Source: CAZOVB01 sp964583095 (GTDB lineage: Bacteria > Planctomycetota > Phycisphaerae > SM23-33). From it: a stretch of 64,000 bases of DNA. The DNA is taken from NCBI GenBank assembly GCA_964583095.1, contig CAZOVB010000011.1, positions 1-64,000 on the forward strand, read 5' to 3'. Both the position numbers and the translations under genes were made by a program. The notes below the pieces were generated by a model that made no database searches, was not told the DNA's origin, and saw nothing but the letters and a program-made list of their open reading frames with translations. This document shows positions 16,540 to 26,018 of the stretch, in pieces; within the stretch, counting starts at the first letter, position 1; each line of letters opens with the position of its first letter.

Positions 16540-17937
16540 TCAGTTGGCCGCGTGGACGCAGTAGAGTCCCCAGTAGCCGCGAAGCAGCAGCTTGCCGTCG
16601 GCCAGGGGTACGGGCATGGCCACGAAGCCGTTGCCGCTTTCGTTGCCGGTGTGACGCGAGCGCATCTTCATCTCCACGTCGACCTTGTCCTCATCCAGAA
16701 TGTTCACCGAGAGCAGCTCGAATTCGTCCGAGGCCTTGACCACCCACGTGCCGGTGAGCTGGGCCTGGTAGTAGAGCTTGCCGTCGCCGGCCAGGGCGGG
16801 GGCGTAGACATAGTCCTGGCTGATCTTCTCGGGGCTGACGTGGTAGATCACGTCTCCGGTCTTGGGATCCAGACAGCCGAGCCCGGCCGCCTCCTTGGGC
16901 CTCACCCCCCCGTAGGCAGCGTAGTAGAGGCGACCCTTGTAGAGAACGGGCGGGACCAGGGCGGTGCCGCGGCGCTCGTGCTGCCAGATAATGCGCTCGC
17001 CTACGTTGTCGCCGGTGCGCACGGCTGCGGCCGTCACCTCCCCGTGCGAACCGCCGGTGAGAACGAACAGTACGCTGCCGTCCTCGTTGACCACCGGGGT
17101 GTTGGAGGCATAGCCGCCGCTCCATCGACCGGTCTTCCAGAGAAGCTTGCCCGTGGCCGGGTCGTGAACCTGGACAAAATGGCCGGCCGTGATCAGCGCC
17201 AGACGCCACTGGCCTTGAGCATTCTTGAAAACAAGCGGCGTGGAGCGGGTGATCTGATTCATGCCCTGGCCCAGGCCTTCGGTGGTCGCCCAGACCTCCT
17301 TGCCGGTCTTCTTGTCCAGGGCCAGCAGCCTCCCCGATTCCACGCAGGCGTTTACGATGAGGGTATCCTCGAAGCCGACCACCGATGCGGCGTAACCCCA
17401 GTCTGGCATGTCCTTGCCCACGCTGGTATGCCAAAGTTCGTTGCCGTCCAGGTCGAAGCACCAGATCCCGCCGGTACCGAAGGAGCAGTAGAGACGCTTT
17501 CCATCGACAACGGGCGTCGGCGTCGACCAGCCGTGATAAGCGATGTTCCGCGACTTCTGGTTGATCTCGTTGAGCGGCTTGCGCTGAACGCTCCAGATCT
17601 CCTTGCCGCTGTCGCGATCCAGGCAGGTAACGTGATAGACCAGCGTGTCGGCCTTGCGCATCTGGCCGTGTTTCATTCCGCCGGGGGCAAAGCCGCTGAA
17701 ACTGGTGACGTAGATTCTGTCTCCCCAGAGCACCGGCTGGGAGGCCCCGGGACCGGGCAGTTGCCTCTTCCAGGCGATGTTCTTGCCGTCATCCCACGAG
17801 ACGGGCAGATTCTTGTGTTGCGTAACACCAAGCTGCTCGGGTCCGCGCCATTGGTTCCACTCTTCGCTGTCCTGCTGGGCCGAGGCCACCGAGGCCAGTG
17901 CCAGCACGATCATCGCGGCAATGTGCTTCGCGTTCAT
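16540..17937 (-). CDS. Secreted PQQ-like beta-propeller repeat protein
   Basis: A 465-residue exported protein with a short signal peptide ending in ASVASAQQ. The mature start, WNQWRGPEQLGV, and repeated blades such as CLDRDSGKEIWSV, ALDKKTGKEVWATT and HDPATGKLLWKTGRW are typical of PQQ-like propellers of the planctomycete type. These often have no known cofactor or enzymatic activity. The gene lies 38 bases after the upstream beta-helix gene and 26 bases before the next, so it belongs to the operon. It may be a periplasmic scaffold or a binding protein for polysaccharide breakdown. Confidence 0.85.
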   Translation of the reverse strand: MNAKHIAAMIVLALASVASAQQDSEEWNQWRGPEQLGVTQHKNLPVSWDDGKNIAWKRQLPGPGASQPVLWGDRIYVTSFSGFAPGGMKHGQMRKADTLVYHVTCLDRDSGKEIWSVQRKPLNEINQKSRNIAYHGWSTPTPVVDGKRLYCSFGTGGIWCFDLDGNELWHTSVGKDMPDWGYAASVVGFEDTLIVNACVESGRLLALDKKTGKEVWATTEGLGQGMNQITRSTPLVFKNAQGQWRLALITAGHFVQVHDPATGKLLWKTGRWSGGYASNTPVVNEDGSVLFVLTGGSHGEVTAAAVRTGDNVGERIIWQHERRGTALVPPVLYKGRLYYAAYGGVRPKEAAGLGCLDPKTGDVIYHVSPEKISQDYVYAPALAGDGKLYYQAQLTGTWVVKASDEFELLSVNILDEDKVDVEMKMRSRHTGNESGNGFVAMPVPLADGKLLLRGYWGLYCVHAAN

Positions 17938-17975
17938 TGTCTATACCTTTCTGTGCTTCCAGTGTTGATGTCGTC

Positions 17976-20609
17976 CTACTTGGCCGGTTTAACCGCGCAG
18001 ACACAAACGGGATCCAGGCCGGTCGCGATCAGACGGATACCGAGAATCTTGGAATCGGCCTTGAGCGGATTGCCCTGCGTGTCGCGCAGGTCGGTAATCT
18101 TCAGAGCGATTCCCGCGACGGGCCCGGCCGCGAAATCCACGCGAAGGTCGGTCTGCGTCCAGGCGTCCCTGTTCAACTGAACGGGCCGGCCCGGCAGGCC
18201 GCCGGGCATCAAGGCACAGACCAGGGCGTCGTCGTTTGCGCCGATCTCGAAAATCAGCAGGTCCGCCGGCCCCCCGGACGAAGAGAACAGTTCGCTGCCG
18301 CCAAAGCGGGTAACGTCCAGGTTCCATGCGCCCCGGGCGTTGCCGGGTATGCCGTCGGTGAGCTTGAAGTTCCCGGGCGGCTCGGGCTGGTATTCCGTGC
18401 AGGCGATGGATCCCAGGGCCATCCCGTCTCTGGTAATCGTCTTGCCGCCGACCGTCACACTCGTGAGCATTTCGTCCTTGTGCTCGATCTTATCCAGCGA
18501 GATTCCTGCCGGTTTGGTCGAGACGGGCTTGGGCATCGGCCTGGGCAGGGGTGTGTCCCGCAGAGAGCGAGGCCAGTAGACCAGGGCCTCTTCGCGGTCG
18601 TAGGTGATCTTGCCGGCCTTGATATCCGCATGGCGCTGGGCAATGGCCTGCTGGAGCTTTTCGTCCCGCGGGCCGTAGACGGGCATGGGGCGACCGGCCT
18701 CGTAGGCGCCGATGTCCGGGGCCTTGCCGTCGAAGTCCTCATTAACGCTTGGTATCACGCAGCCAACATCGACAACGGCCGATCCGGGCTTGGGCCGAAG
18801 GTCAACGTCCTGGGCGTAGTAGATCTTGGACTTGTCGATCGCGTGATCGGGCTCGGAGGCGTTCTCGAAGATCCCGTAGCCGGGCACGACCACGTGATGC
18901 TGCAGGGCCCCGGACTTTTCAGCCAGTTCGTCGAGCGTCTCGGCCTCGTAGTTGGTTCCGCGATAGCGGAGCTTGAACGCCCCTGGGAACGTTTCGCCCA
19001 CGCGGTAGGCGTTGTAGTCGAAGATCGAACCGGCGTCTCCCACGCCGGTGTTGAGGTAGGGCCTGCGGCTGCCGCGGCGCTCGCCGGGGTCCTCCGGGCC
19101 GCAGAAGAGATTGTTGCGGAAGTCGCCGTATCCGGTCCCGCCGTAGGCGCCCCAGTGGCCCGAGAAGGTGTTGTGGTAGCCGATGATATTATCTCCCCCC
19201 GAGGCCTTGAATGCCTGGACGCCCCGGGCAGCGTTGTAGACCACGTTGCGGATGAAATAGGCCGGTCCCTGGTAGACCGGCTGCCAGGAGATCGGCGTGG
19301 CCAGGCAGTTGAAGCAGCGGTTGCGCAGGACGCGCAGGTTCCGCATCCCGCCGTCGGTCTCGATGAAGTTGTCGCAGATGTTGTGGATGTCGTTGTTGTA
19401 GAAGTCGATGGCCAGGGCCTGCTGACCCATCTCCGGATCGGCCAGGGCGTTGGTGAAGACGTTGATGCAGTCCCAGAACTGGGCGGTGTAATTGTGGCAG
19501 ACCACGTGGCCTGTGCCCGAGAGATTCACGGCGTAACCGGCCTGGCTTCTGCCCCCGGCCCGGCCTGAGAGGGGGTGGAGCTGATCCGGGGCGTTTCGCC
19601 CGATGATGATGTTGTCGGCGATGTAGAAGTCGCTGCTGCGTCCGTCCTGGGCGAGGATGCCGTAGCCGACGTTCTCGATCTTGCAGCGTTTGACGGTCAG
19701 GCCCTTGGCGCCCATCACGCCCTGGAAGCCGCCGTGGAAGGCGATGCGGGTGTTGCGGATGGTCAGGCCCTCGAAGTAGAGGTAGTCCGCGGCCATGATG
19801 TTGAAGAGATTGTCCGCTCCGTCGCCGTCGATGATGACCTCGCCGTCCCCGGCAGCCACGATGGCGATGGGCTTTTCCTTCGTGCCGTCCGCGATGAGCG
19901 TATAGGTTCCGTGCTGCCAGAGGCCGATGCCGTCGCGGTAGTTGTCCCACCCGGCGGTGTAGATTCCGGCGTGGAGTTTGATGATCGTCCCCGGCTTGGC
20001 GCGGTTGGGGTGGACGGTCTGGTAGCAGTCGCACCAGGTGTGGAATCCGTTGACCGCGTGCATGATGCTCCGGTAGGTCGGCTTCTCCCGCTCGCCCTTG
20101 TATCCGGGCGGGTAGACATGGCGGACCTCGCCGCCTTCAAAAGGCTTGGGCTCGGGGCGGGTCGAAGCCGTGAGGGTCTTGACGGCCTGTCCCTTCACGC
20201 CGTCGGGGTCTTCTACCGTGAGCTTGACCTCGTACGTCGTGCCCGAATCCAGATCCAGGATGCTGCCGGCCAGGGCTTCGGGAATCTTGTAGCGCATTTC
20301 ATGATTAGGATCGCCGAAGTTCCCAAAGCCGTAGTTGGCGGTACGACCCTTGCCGGTGCGGTAAAGCGGCAGCGAATCCTGCCACTCTTTCCGGCCCTGC
20401 TTGCGGTATTGGACCCGGCAGGTCGCGTTGTGGTTGTCGTCGCCGGAGATTTCCCACATGAAGCCCAGGCAGATCAGCGTAGGGGGGTCGACGGTCAGTT
20501 TTCCCGGGGAGGTGGCGTCGTTGGCAGTGGCCGGGGCGTCCTGCTGGGCCAGGCAGAGGTTCGTAAGGCCAAGGACACAAATGAGCATGGAAGTAAGCTT
20601 CTGAATCAT
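17976..20609 (-). CDS. Secreted right-handed parallel beta-helix protein (paralogue 2)
   Basis: An 877-residue exported protein and first gene of the long minus-strand operon. ATG at 20609 follows AGGAGAGACG; the longer frame to 20720 lacks a site. The signal peptide (MIQKLTSMLICVLGLTNLCLA) is followed by a fibronectin-III-like domain (PGKLTVDPPTLICLGFMWE), a beta-helix region and a KAPDIGAYEAGRPMPVYGPR closure, as in paralogue 1. It has an extra C-terminal jelly-roll-like domain (about 760-877) ending SKILGIRLIATG, possibly carbohydrate-binding. A lyase or glycoside-hydrolase role is likely but unproven. Confidence 0.85.
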   Translation of the reverse strand: MIQKLTSMLICVLGLTNLCLAQQDAPATANDATSPGKLTVDPPTLICLGFMWEISGDDNHNATCRVQYRKQGRKEWQDSLPLYRTGKGRTANYGFGNFGDPNHEMRYKIPEALAGSILDLDSGTTYEVKLTVEDPDGVKGQAVKTLTASTRPEPKPFEGGEVRHVYPPGYKGEREKPTYRSIMHAVNGFHTWCDCYQTVHPNRAKPGTIIKLHAGIYTAGWDNYRDGIGLWQHGTYTLIADGTKEKPIAIVAAGDGEVIIDGDGADNLFNIMAADYLYFEGLTIRNTRIAFHGGFQGVMGAKGLTVKRCKIENVGYGILAQDGRSSDFYIADNIIIGRNAPDQLHPLSGRAGGRSQAGYAVNLSGTGHVVCHNYTAQFWDCINVFTNALADPEMGQQALAIDFYNNDIHNICDNFIETDGGMRNLRVLRNRCFNCLATPISWQPVYQGPAYFIRNVVYNAARGVQAFKASGGDNIIGYHNTFSGHWGAYGGTGYGDFRNNLFCGPEDPGERRGSRRPYLNTGVGDAGSIFDYNAYRVGETFPGAFKLRYRGTNYEAETLDELAEKSGALQHHVVVPGYGIFENASEPDHAIDKSKIYYAQDVDLRPKPGSAVVDVGCVIPSVNEDFDGKAPDIGAYEAGRPMPVYGPRDEKLQQAIAQRHADIKAGKITYDREEALVYWPRSLRDTPLPRPMPKPVSTKPAGISLDKIEHKDEMLTSVTVGGKTITRDGMALGSIACTEYQPEPPGNFKLTDGIPGNARGAWNLDVTRFGGSELFSSSGGPADLLIFEIGANDDALVCALMPGGLPGRPVQLNRDAWTQTDLRVDFAAGPVAGIALKITDLRDTQGNPLKADSKILGIRLIATGLDPVCVCAVKPAK

Positions 20610-20819
20610 CGTCTCTCCTATGGGGTAGCGAGGTACTGCGTCCTGTTGCATGTGGCTGGCCACAGGCCGGGGGATGACGCCTGGAGCGGGCCTGGAAGAC
20701 GGCTCGAAGCGGATTGACAATTTTGCTCCAGCGGTGGGCAGTAAAGCTCCGGCCCGAGCAGCGCCTGGTCCGCAATTGTAACAGAGAAAAAAGGTGAGGG
20801 TTTCCTGTAATGTTTTTCA

Positions 20820-20849
20820 TTGCCTGCGATTGTCTTATATTGCTAAAAT
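20820..20849 (+). promoter_or_regulatory. Candidate promoter of the AraC-type regulator
   Basis: TTGCCT (20820-20825) and TAAAAT (20844-20849) are separated by 18 bases and lie 27 bases before the ATG at 20877. The surrounding DNA is locally AT-rich. Assignment is by consensus only. Confidence 0.4.
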
Positions 20850-20876
20850 CGATGAACTTCCAGCCAAAGGATTGCC

Positions 20877-21623
20877 ATGGAAACCGTTATTGCCGGCGAC
20901 TGCGTCCACATGAAGATTCACCCCGGGGTGGGACTGGAAGAACACCGTCACGAGGGCGTGACGGAGATGGCCCTGCTGGTCAGGGGCAGGCTCTCGACAC
21001 GAATCGGCGGACAGGAACTCCAGGCCGGGCCGGGACAGGTCCTGATCTACCCCGAGGCAATGCCGCACCACCCGCGCCCGCTGGGCCCCGAGGCAGGAGA
21101 GTGGATCTCCTTCTGGTGGCAGGGCGGGCTGCAGCTTGGGGCCATCCAAGGCCCGGAAGTCCGCAGTGATGTCAACGGCCGCATCAGCCGGCAGCTCGGC
21201 TGGCTGCTCGATCTGCCCGCCGCATCGACCGACAGCGGCGACCGAACCATGGCCAATTGTCTTGCCTATACCGTGGTGCATGAACTGGGCAGGCTGCGCG
21301 ACGCCGGGGGCGGCGACCTGGCCGGCAGGGTCCGACGCTACCTGCGCGAAAATCTCTCCGAGCCGATGCGCCTGGACGAACTGGCCGGCAGGATGGGCCT
21401 GAGCAAGTACCACTTCGTCCGCAAGTTCAAGCAGGCCACCGGGCAGACCCCGATGCGGACGCTCAACGAGATGCGAATCGACAGCGCACGGACGCTCCTG
21501 ACCCAGACGGACCTGAGCCTCGATGAAATCGCCCGCCACGTCGGGCTCGCCGACGCCAGCCACCTGTCCCACACCTTCCGGCGCATCGCCGACTGCACGC
21601 CCGGTTCCCTCAGGCACCGCTGA
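20877..21623 (+). CDS. AraC family transcriptional regulator
   Basis: A 248-residue regulator. The N-terminal cupin-like sugar-sensing domain contains EEHRHEGVTEMALLVRG and a PGQVLIYPEAMPHHPRP strand. The C-terminal pair of helix-turn-helix motifs (about 150-248) reads MRLDELAGRMGLSKYHFVRKF followed by DEIARHVGLADASHLSHTFR. AAAGG lies before the ATG. It is transcribed away from the operon headed by the beta-helix gene at 20609, with 267 bases between, the usual arrangement for an AraC activator and its target. It ends two bases before the stop of the convergent GH28 gene. An inducer sugar is expected but cannot be named. Confidence 0.9.
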   Translation: METVIAGDCVHMKIHPGVGLEEHRHEGVTEMALLVRGRLSTRIGGQELQAGPGQVLIYPEAMPHHPRPLGPEAGEWISFWWQGGLQLGAIQGPEVRSDVNGRISRQLGWLLDLPAASTDSGDRTMANCLAYTVVHELGRLRDAGGGDLAGRVRRYLRENLSEPMRLDELAGRMGLSKYHFVRKFKQATGQTPMRTLNEMRIDSARTLLTQTDLSLDEIARHVGLADASHLSHTFRRIADCTPGSLRHR

Positions 21624-21625
21624 AC

Positions 21626-23005
21626 TCAGGCGTCGGTGACTACGTTTTGGCAGTTCTGCAGGATGAACGGCTCGTCGCCCACGCAGCGGAAGTCCCGGAG
21701 AATCACATCCGAAGCATCCTGAATGACCGCCGCAGCCGTTCGCGGGTCGCCCTCGGCCGGCACCACCCGAACGTCGCTGAGGCTCAGACCCTCCACGTAT
21801 CGCAGGTAGAATCCGTAGCTGGGCAGGTGGGTGTTATAGATCCGGTTGAAGGGGTACTGGTCGGGATGCGTTTGGACATCCAGGCTGGGGGTTTGATCCG
21901 AGGCCTTGCCCAGGAAGATCTGAATGCGACTGAGCGTGACGTCCTGGATGGGATGTCCTTCGTAGCCGACGATCGAACTCGACCAGGGCCCCACGTCGCG
22001 CGCCACGACGTTGTCGATCCGAATGTTCCGGAAGATCCCGTGGTCGGTGACGTTCTTCTCGCCCTCGACGGTTTCCCGCGACTGCCAACGCGTGCCGAAC
22101 TTCATGTAGATCGGCGCTTCGACGCCTTCCATGGCCACGTTGCTGACCAGGATATCCTCCAGCACGCCGCCGTCTACATTGCCCAGGTCGATGCCCATCA
22201 GTCCGCCCCAGGCCTCGCACCCGTGGGCCATGTGCTCGGAGACCGAGCGGCGGATCACCAGGTTGCTCACCGTGAACTTCCGGAAACCCGTAACCGAGCC
22301 GGTCCCGAGCTTGAAGGCCGATGCATGCGAGCTGAGGATGCAGTTGGTGACGGTGACGTTTTCGCAAAGCTCCGGGCCTTCGGACTTGAAGCACAGGGCG
22401 TCGTCGGAGGCGTCGATGCGACAATCGCTGACCAGAACGTTGCGGCAGGAGTCGATATCGACCCCATCGTTGTTGATGTTGCTGTGGTTCCAGACGGTCA
22501 GGCCCGTCAGTCGGAGCCCGTCGCAGAGGTAGTAACGCTGCATCCAGAAGCCGCTGTCGCGCATGTGAATATCCCGCACGGTCACGTTGCGACACTCCAC
22601 GATGTGCAGCCCGAACGGGCGGTTGGGGTCGTTGCCCTTGCCGGTACGAAAGCACTCCGCTCCGCCGCTGCCGTCAAGTGTTCCCCCTCCGCTGACGGTG
22701 ATATTCTCCTGCCCCCGGGCGTAGATCAGGGCCTTCCAGGTGGTCTTCTCCATGTACCCCGGGTGGGGGGCTGGGATGTCCAGATAGCACGAGGGATCTT
22801 CTATGCCCTTGAGGACCGCCCCGGGGCAAAGATGCAGCGTGACATTGCTCCTTAGAAACAGCGTCCCGGTCAGGTACGTCCCGGCCGGGAGTTCGACCGT
22901 CCCGCCCGTCCGGGCCGCTGCGTCTATCGCGCTTTGCAGCGCGTGGGTATCGTTGGTGGTTCCGTCAGCCTTGGCGCCGTGCTTTGTGGCGGGTTGTGTG
23001 CTCAT
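21626..23005 (-). CDS. Glycoside hydrolase family 28 (polygalacturonase-like)
   Basis: A 459-residue pectinase-type hydrolase. The N-terminal pectate-lyase-like motif is HGAKADGTTNDTHALQSAID, then GTYLTGTLFLRSN. Beta-helix turns carry the catalytic acidic residues in NNDGVDIDSC (about 178-187) and DASDDALCFKS (about 197-207). The usual GHG is replaced by the ASAFKLGTGS region. No signal peptide is visible from the ATG at 23005, so action on imported oligogalacturonides or export by another route must be assumed. A longer open frame to 23107 has no good site. It is divergent from the cytochrome-like gene at 23265 and convergent with the AraC gene. Confidence 0.85.
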   Translation of the reverse strand: MSTQPATKHGAKADGTTNDTHALQSAIDAAARTGGTVELPAGTYLTGTLFLRSNVTLHLCPGAVLKGIEDPSCYLDIPAPHPGYMEKTTWKALIYARGQENITVSGGGTLDGSGGAECFRTGKGNDPNRPFGLHIVECRNVTVRDIHMRDSGFWMQRYYLCDGLRLTGLTVWNHSNINNDGVDIDSCRNVLVSDCRIDASDDALCFKSEGPELCENVTVTNCILSSHASAFKLGTGSVTGFRKFTVSNLVIRRSVSEHMAHGCEAWGGLMGIDLGNVDGGVLEDILVSNVAMEGVEAPIYMKFGTRWQSRETVEGEKNVTDHGIFRNIRIDNVVARDVGPWSSSIVGYEGHPIQDVTLSRIQIFLGKASDQTPSLDVQTHPDQYPFNRIYNTHLPSYGFYLRYVEGLSLSDVRVVPAEGDPRTAAAVIQDASDVILRDFRCVGDEPFILQNCQNVVTDA

Positions 23006-23126
23006 CGTCTCGCTATGCCTTTCGATGCAATTTTGTGAAGGCAGGATTCTACCCTCCATCTCTCTGCAACGAAAGCCGCCGACAGCGAAAAGTCTTTGTT
23101 TAGACAAAGGGATCCATCTTGCAGTT

Positions 23127-23145
23127 GGACATGTTTGTCATGTCC
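23127..23145. promoter_or_regulatory. Inverted repeat, candidate operator
   Basis: GGACATG and CATGTCC form a perfect 7-base inverted repeat across TTTGT. It lies between the divergent GH28 gene and the cytochrome-like gene, about 120 bases from each start codon, where a regulator could control either one or both. Confidence 0.35.
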
Positions 23146-23264
23146 GATCGGCACGGGGAAAATGGCAGGCATTCAGCGTAATGCCGAAAAGGATCGGGCC
23201 GATACTCTCAGCCCTTGGCTGCATTGAATAGACCAAGATGCGTTTCCTTCCGATTGGAGTTCTC

Positions 23265-26018
23265 ATGCGGTCCCGCCTTTTGCGCTTGTCGGTTTTTCTG
23301 TTGTCGCTGCTGTTGCTTCCCGCAGCCCTTGCCGGGGAGGAAGAAGCCCCGCAGGATCCGGCGAGCTACCGGCGCCATGCCGGCTGGACCGAGACGATGG
23401 CCCGGACACGCCAAGCGTGGCTGGAACATACGGATGCAGATGTCCGGTCGCGGATCCCCCTGGAGCCTCTGCCTCCTTTGAAGCGAGGGGAATCTCGACC
23501 GGAACCGTTGGAAGAGGCCCTGGCAAGAGTCTCCGAAATATCGCGATGTCTCTGGCGGGACTTTCCACACCAGATGGACTGGTTGCTCCAGGACAATACG
23601 ACCCATCGCGGCTGGGGGATAGGAAGATACGACGCGCGGGGGGATCTGGCGTGGTATCTCAATGCCCCGCGGGACAACGCCTACGAGCGGAAGCTTCTGG
23701 ATGCTGTATGGCAGGAGATGAAAGAGATCCCCGAGCCGTTCAAGACCAGACGCAAAGCCCTTGCCGATGCGCCGGAGGGGGATCCACGCTGGCTGTCTCT
23801 CTACGAAGATGTCTGTCGTCTGCGGCGCAGGAGACGCCTGGCCCCGCTGCTGGATGAGACTCGGGAGGTAATCTTCGCAAAGCATCAGCCGTTCGGATCC
23901 AAAAGCGGCATCTACCTGATCACCGAGACGGAGGGATGCCCCTCGCCCGGCCGGACCGCGTTGTGTGTCCTCGATCTGTCCTGTGAGGCCCAGGGGGAAA
24001 GGTTCGCACAGGCGGAGATGCTTTTCGACCCTCAGGGAGGTATTGTTCGCGACCCCGAACTGCACTTTGACGCCGACAAGCTTCTCTTCGCCTGGCGCAA
24101 GACCCGCGATCATTGGGACACTCGCTACAAGGACGCCCCCGAAACGGGCAACTATCAAATCTATGAGATGGATCTGGTCGACCGCAGCGTTCGCCAACTC
24201 ACCACCGACGACTACTACGGGGCCGCCTTCGAGCCCTGCTATCTGCCCGACGGCAATATCATGTTCAGTTCCAGCCGGATCGTTCAGCACATCACATGCG
24301 GCTGGGGCGACTGCAGCAACCTGTTCCTTATGGATGCCGATGGGCGGTACCAGCGGCGCGTGGGATTCGACCAGACCAACACCGCTTTCCCCGAACTACT
24401 GGATGATGGTCGAGTGATCTTCACGCGGCGCGACTACAATGACCGCGGCCAGGTCTACGCCCACGCGCTGTTTGTGATGAATCCGGACGGGACGCTTCAG
24501 CGGGAGTATTACGGCAACAACACGGTCCACCCGACGAGCTTTCAGCACGCGCGGAGCATTCCGGGAACCAGCAAGATTCTCTGCGTTATCGGCGGATACC
24601 ACTCCAGCCAGGGAGGGAAGCTGGCCATCATGGACGTCCGCGACGGCTACCAGGGCTTCGAAGGAATCACTGTTGTTCCCCCGGACGAGTCGGCAGGAGA
24701 CACCGGCGGGGATCGGTTCGGGAAGATCGGCGCCCAGTACGCCAACCCGGACCCGATCGACGAAACCTCCTGCCTGGTGAGCATCGCACCCATCGGCGGC
24801 TATGGGCTCAGAGAAGACGGGCGGATCCTGATCAAAACCGGTTACCGCCACTGGTTCTACAACGTCTACTACATGACCTTCGACGGCCGGCGGGAGTTGC
24901 TGGCCGCTGATCCGGGCATCTCGTGTCTCCAGCCGATAGCCCTGCGCAAGCGCCCGCGGCCTGCGGTACTGGCCGGCAGTGTCGACTGGAGCCGCAAGGA
25001 CGCGGTGATGTACGTTCAGGATGTATACCAGGGCGACGGACTCCAGGGCGTCCCCCGCGGGGGAGTCAAGAAGCTCCGCGTAGTCGCACTGAAGTACAAA
25101 CCCCTGACCTACGGGGGCGTGACCTGGCGCGCCAGGGGCGGATACGGCCACAGCGTGACACCCATCGCGATTTCGTCAGGCACCTACGACGCCAAGGAAA
25201 TCCTGGGCGACGTGGATGTCCATTCGGACGGCTCGGCGATGTTCCATGTGCCCTCCCGGGTGCCCCTCTACCTTCAGGCGCTGGACGAGCACAACCGCGT
25301 GATCCAGTCCATGCGAAGCTGGGCGACACTCATGCCCGGGGAAAACCTCTCCTGCGTTGGCTGTCATGAACGCAAATACGACACTCCCGTACGCGCGGCT
25401 ATTGCAGAGGCGATGCGGAAAGGGCCTTCCAGACTCAAGCCTTTCCAGGCTTCCCCGGGCGGATTCAGCTATCGTCGAGAGATCCAGCCGATACTCGACA
25501 AGCACTGCATCAAGTGCCACAACGCCGAGAATGTTGAAAAATCCAAGGTCATCTTGACCGGTGAGGGTGTCCCGGAAAGTTCCGGCAGCAGCTACCGCGC
25601 AGCGAGAATCTGGCCCAGGAGCTACCTGGAACTGACAGGCGCGGGCAACAAGGAACTTCTGGGCGGGGAACCCAAAGCCACGGCCGGCCCCGGTGATCCC
25701 AACGGCGAGCTGGTCAATTGGTTCCCTCGCCTGGCCATCCAGACGCTCCAGCCGCCTTACGACCACGGTTCGGTCAAGAGCCGACTGTGGACGATGCTCC
25801 ACCAAGGCCACAAGAAGGTCAAGCTCTCCGGTGACGAACTCGACAGAATCGCGGCCTGGATGGACCTTGGCGTTCCGCTCTGTGGCGATTATATCGAGTC
25901 CAACAACTGGCCCGAGAACAAGCGGGAGTATTATCGACATCGCATGCAGTTGCGAAACCAGAACGAGCAGATGGAGGCCCAAAACATCCGAAGAATGCTC
26001 GAGGATCGCCAACCATAG
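23265..26018 (+). CDS. Hydrazine-synthase-alpha-like diheme cytochrome c protein
   Basis: A 917-residue exported protein. ATG at 23265 follows GGAG at 6 bases and starts a clear signal peptide (LSVFLLSLLLLPAALAG); the ATG at 23238 has no good site. The middle is a TolB/WD40-like propeller (IYEMDLVDRSVRQLTTD, YLPDGNIMFSSSR, LMDADGRYQRR) with the layout of the hydrazine synthase alpha-subunit middle domain. Two heme c motifs follow: CVGCH (about 697-701) and CIKCH (about 747-751). In anammox bacteria this fold makes hydrazine, but related proteins are widespread in non-anammox Planctomycetota, where their role is unknown. With polysaccharide genes on both sides, an oxidative glycan role or extracellular electron transfer is possible. 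Confidence 0.82.
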   Translation: MRSRLLRLSVFLLSLLLLPAALAGEEEAPQDPASYRRHAGWTETMARTRQAWLEHTDADVRSRIPLEPLPPLKRGESRPEPLEEALARVSEISRCLWRDFPHQMDWLLQDNTTHRGWGIGRYDARGDLAWYLNAPRDNAYERKLLDAVWQEMKEIPEPFKTRRKALADAPEGDPRWLSLYEDVCRLRRRRRLAPLLDETREVIFAKHQPFGSKSGIYLITETEGCPSPGRTALCVLDLSCEAQGERFAQAEMLFDPQGGIVRDPELHFDADKLLFAWRKTRDHWDTRYKDAPETGNYQIYEMDLVDRSVRQLTTDDYYGAAFEPCYLPDGNIMFSSSRIVQHITCGWGDCSNLFLMDADGRYQRRVGFDQTNTAFPELLDDGRVIFTRRDYNDRGQVYAHALFVMNPDGTLQREYYGNNTVHPTSFQHARSIPGTSKILCVIGGYHSSQGGKLAIMDVRDGYQGFEGITVVPPDESAGDTGGDRFGKIGAQYANPDPIDETSCLVSIAPIGGYGLREDGRILIKTGYRHWFYNVYYMTFDGRRELLAADPGISCLQPIALRKRPRPAVLAGSVDWSRKDAVMYVQDVYQGDGLQGVPRGGVKKLRVVALKYKPLTYGGVTWRARGGYGHSVTPIAISSGTYDAKEILGDVDVHSDGSAMFHVPSRVPLYLQALDEHNRVIQSMRSWATLMPGENLSCVGCHERKYDTPVRAAIAEAMRKGPSRLKPFQASPGGFSYRREIQPILDKHCIKCHNAENVEKSKVILTGEGVPESSGSSYRAARIWPRSYLELTGAGNKELLGGEPKATAGPGDPNGELVNWFPRLAIQTLQPPYDHGSVKSRLWTMLHQGHKKVKLSGDELDRIAAWMDLGVPLCGDYIESNNWPENKREYYRHRMQLRNQNEQMEAQNIRRMLEDRQP

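Noticed and set aside
14132..16564. Very long open frame on the plus strand opposite the beta-helix gene
   Set aside because: It is an antisense shadow caused by high GC. Its product has no signal peptide or family pattern, while the minus-strand frame has clear domains.
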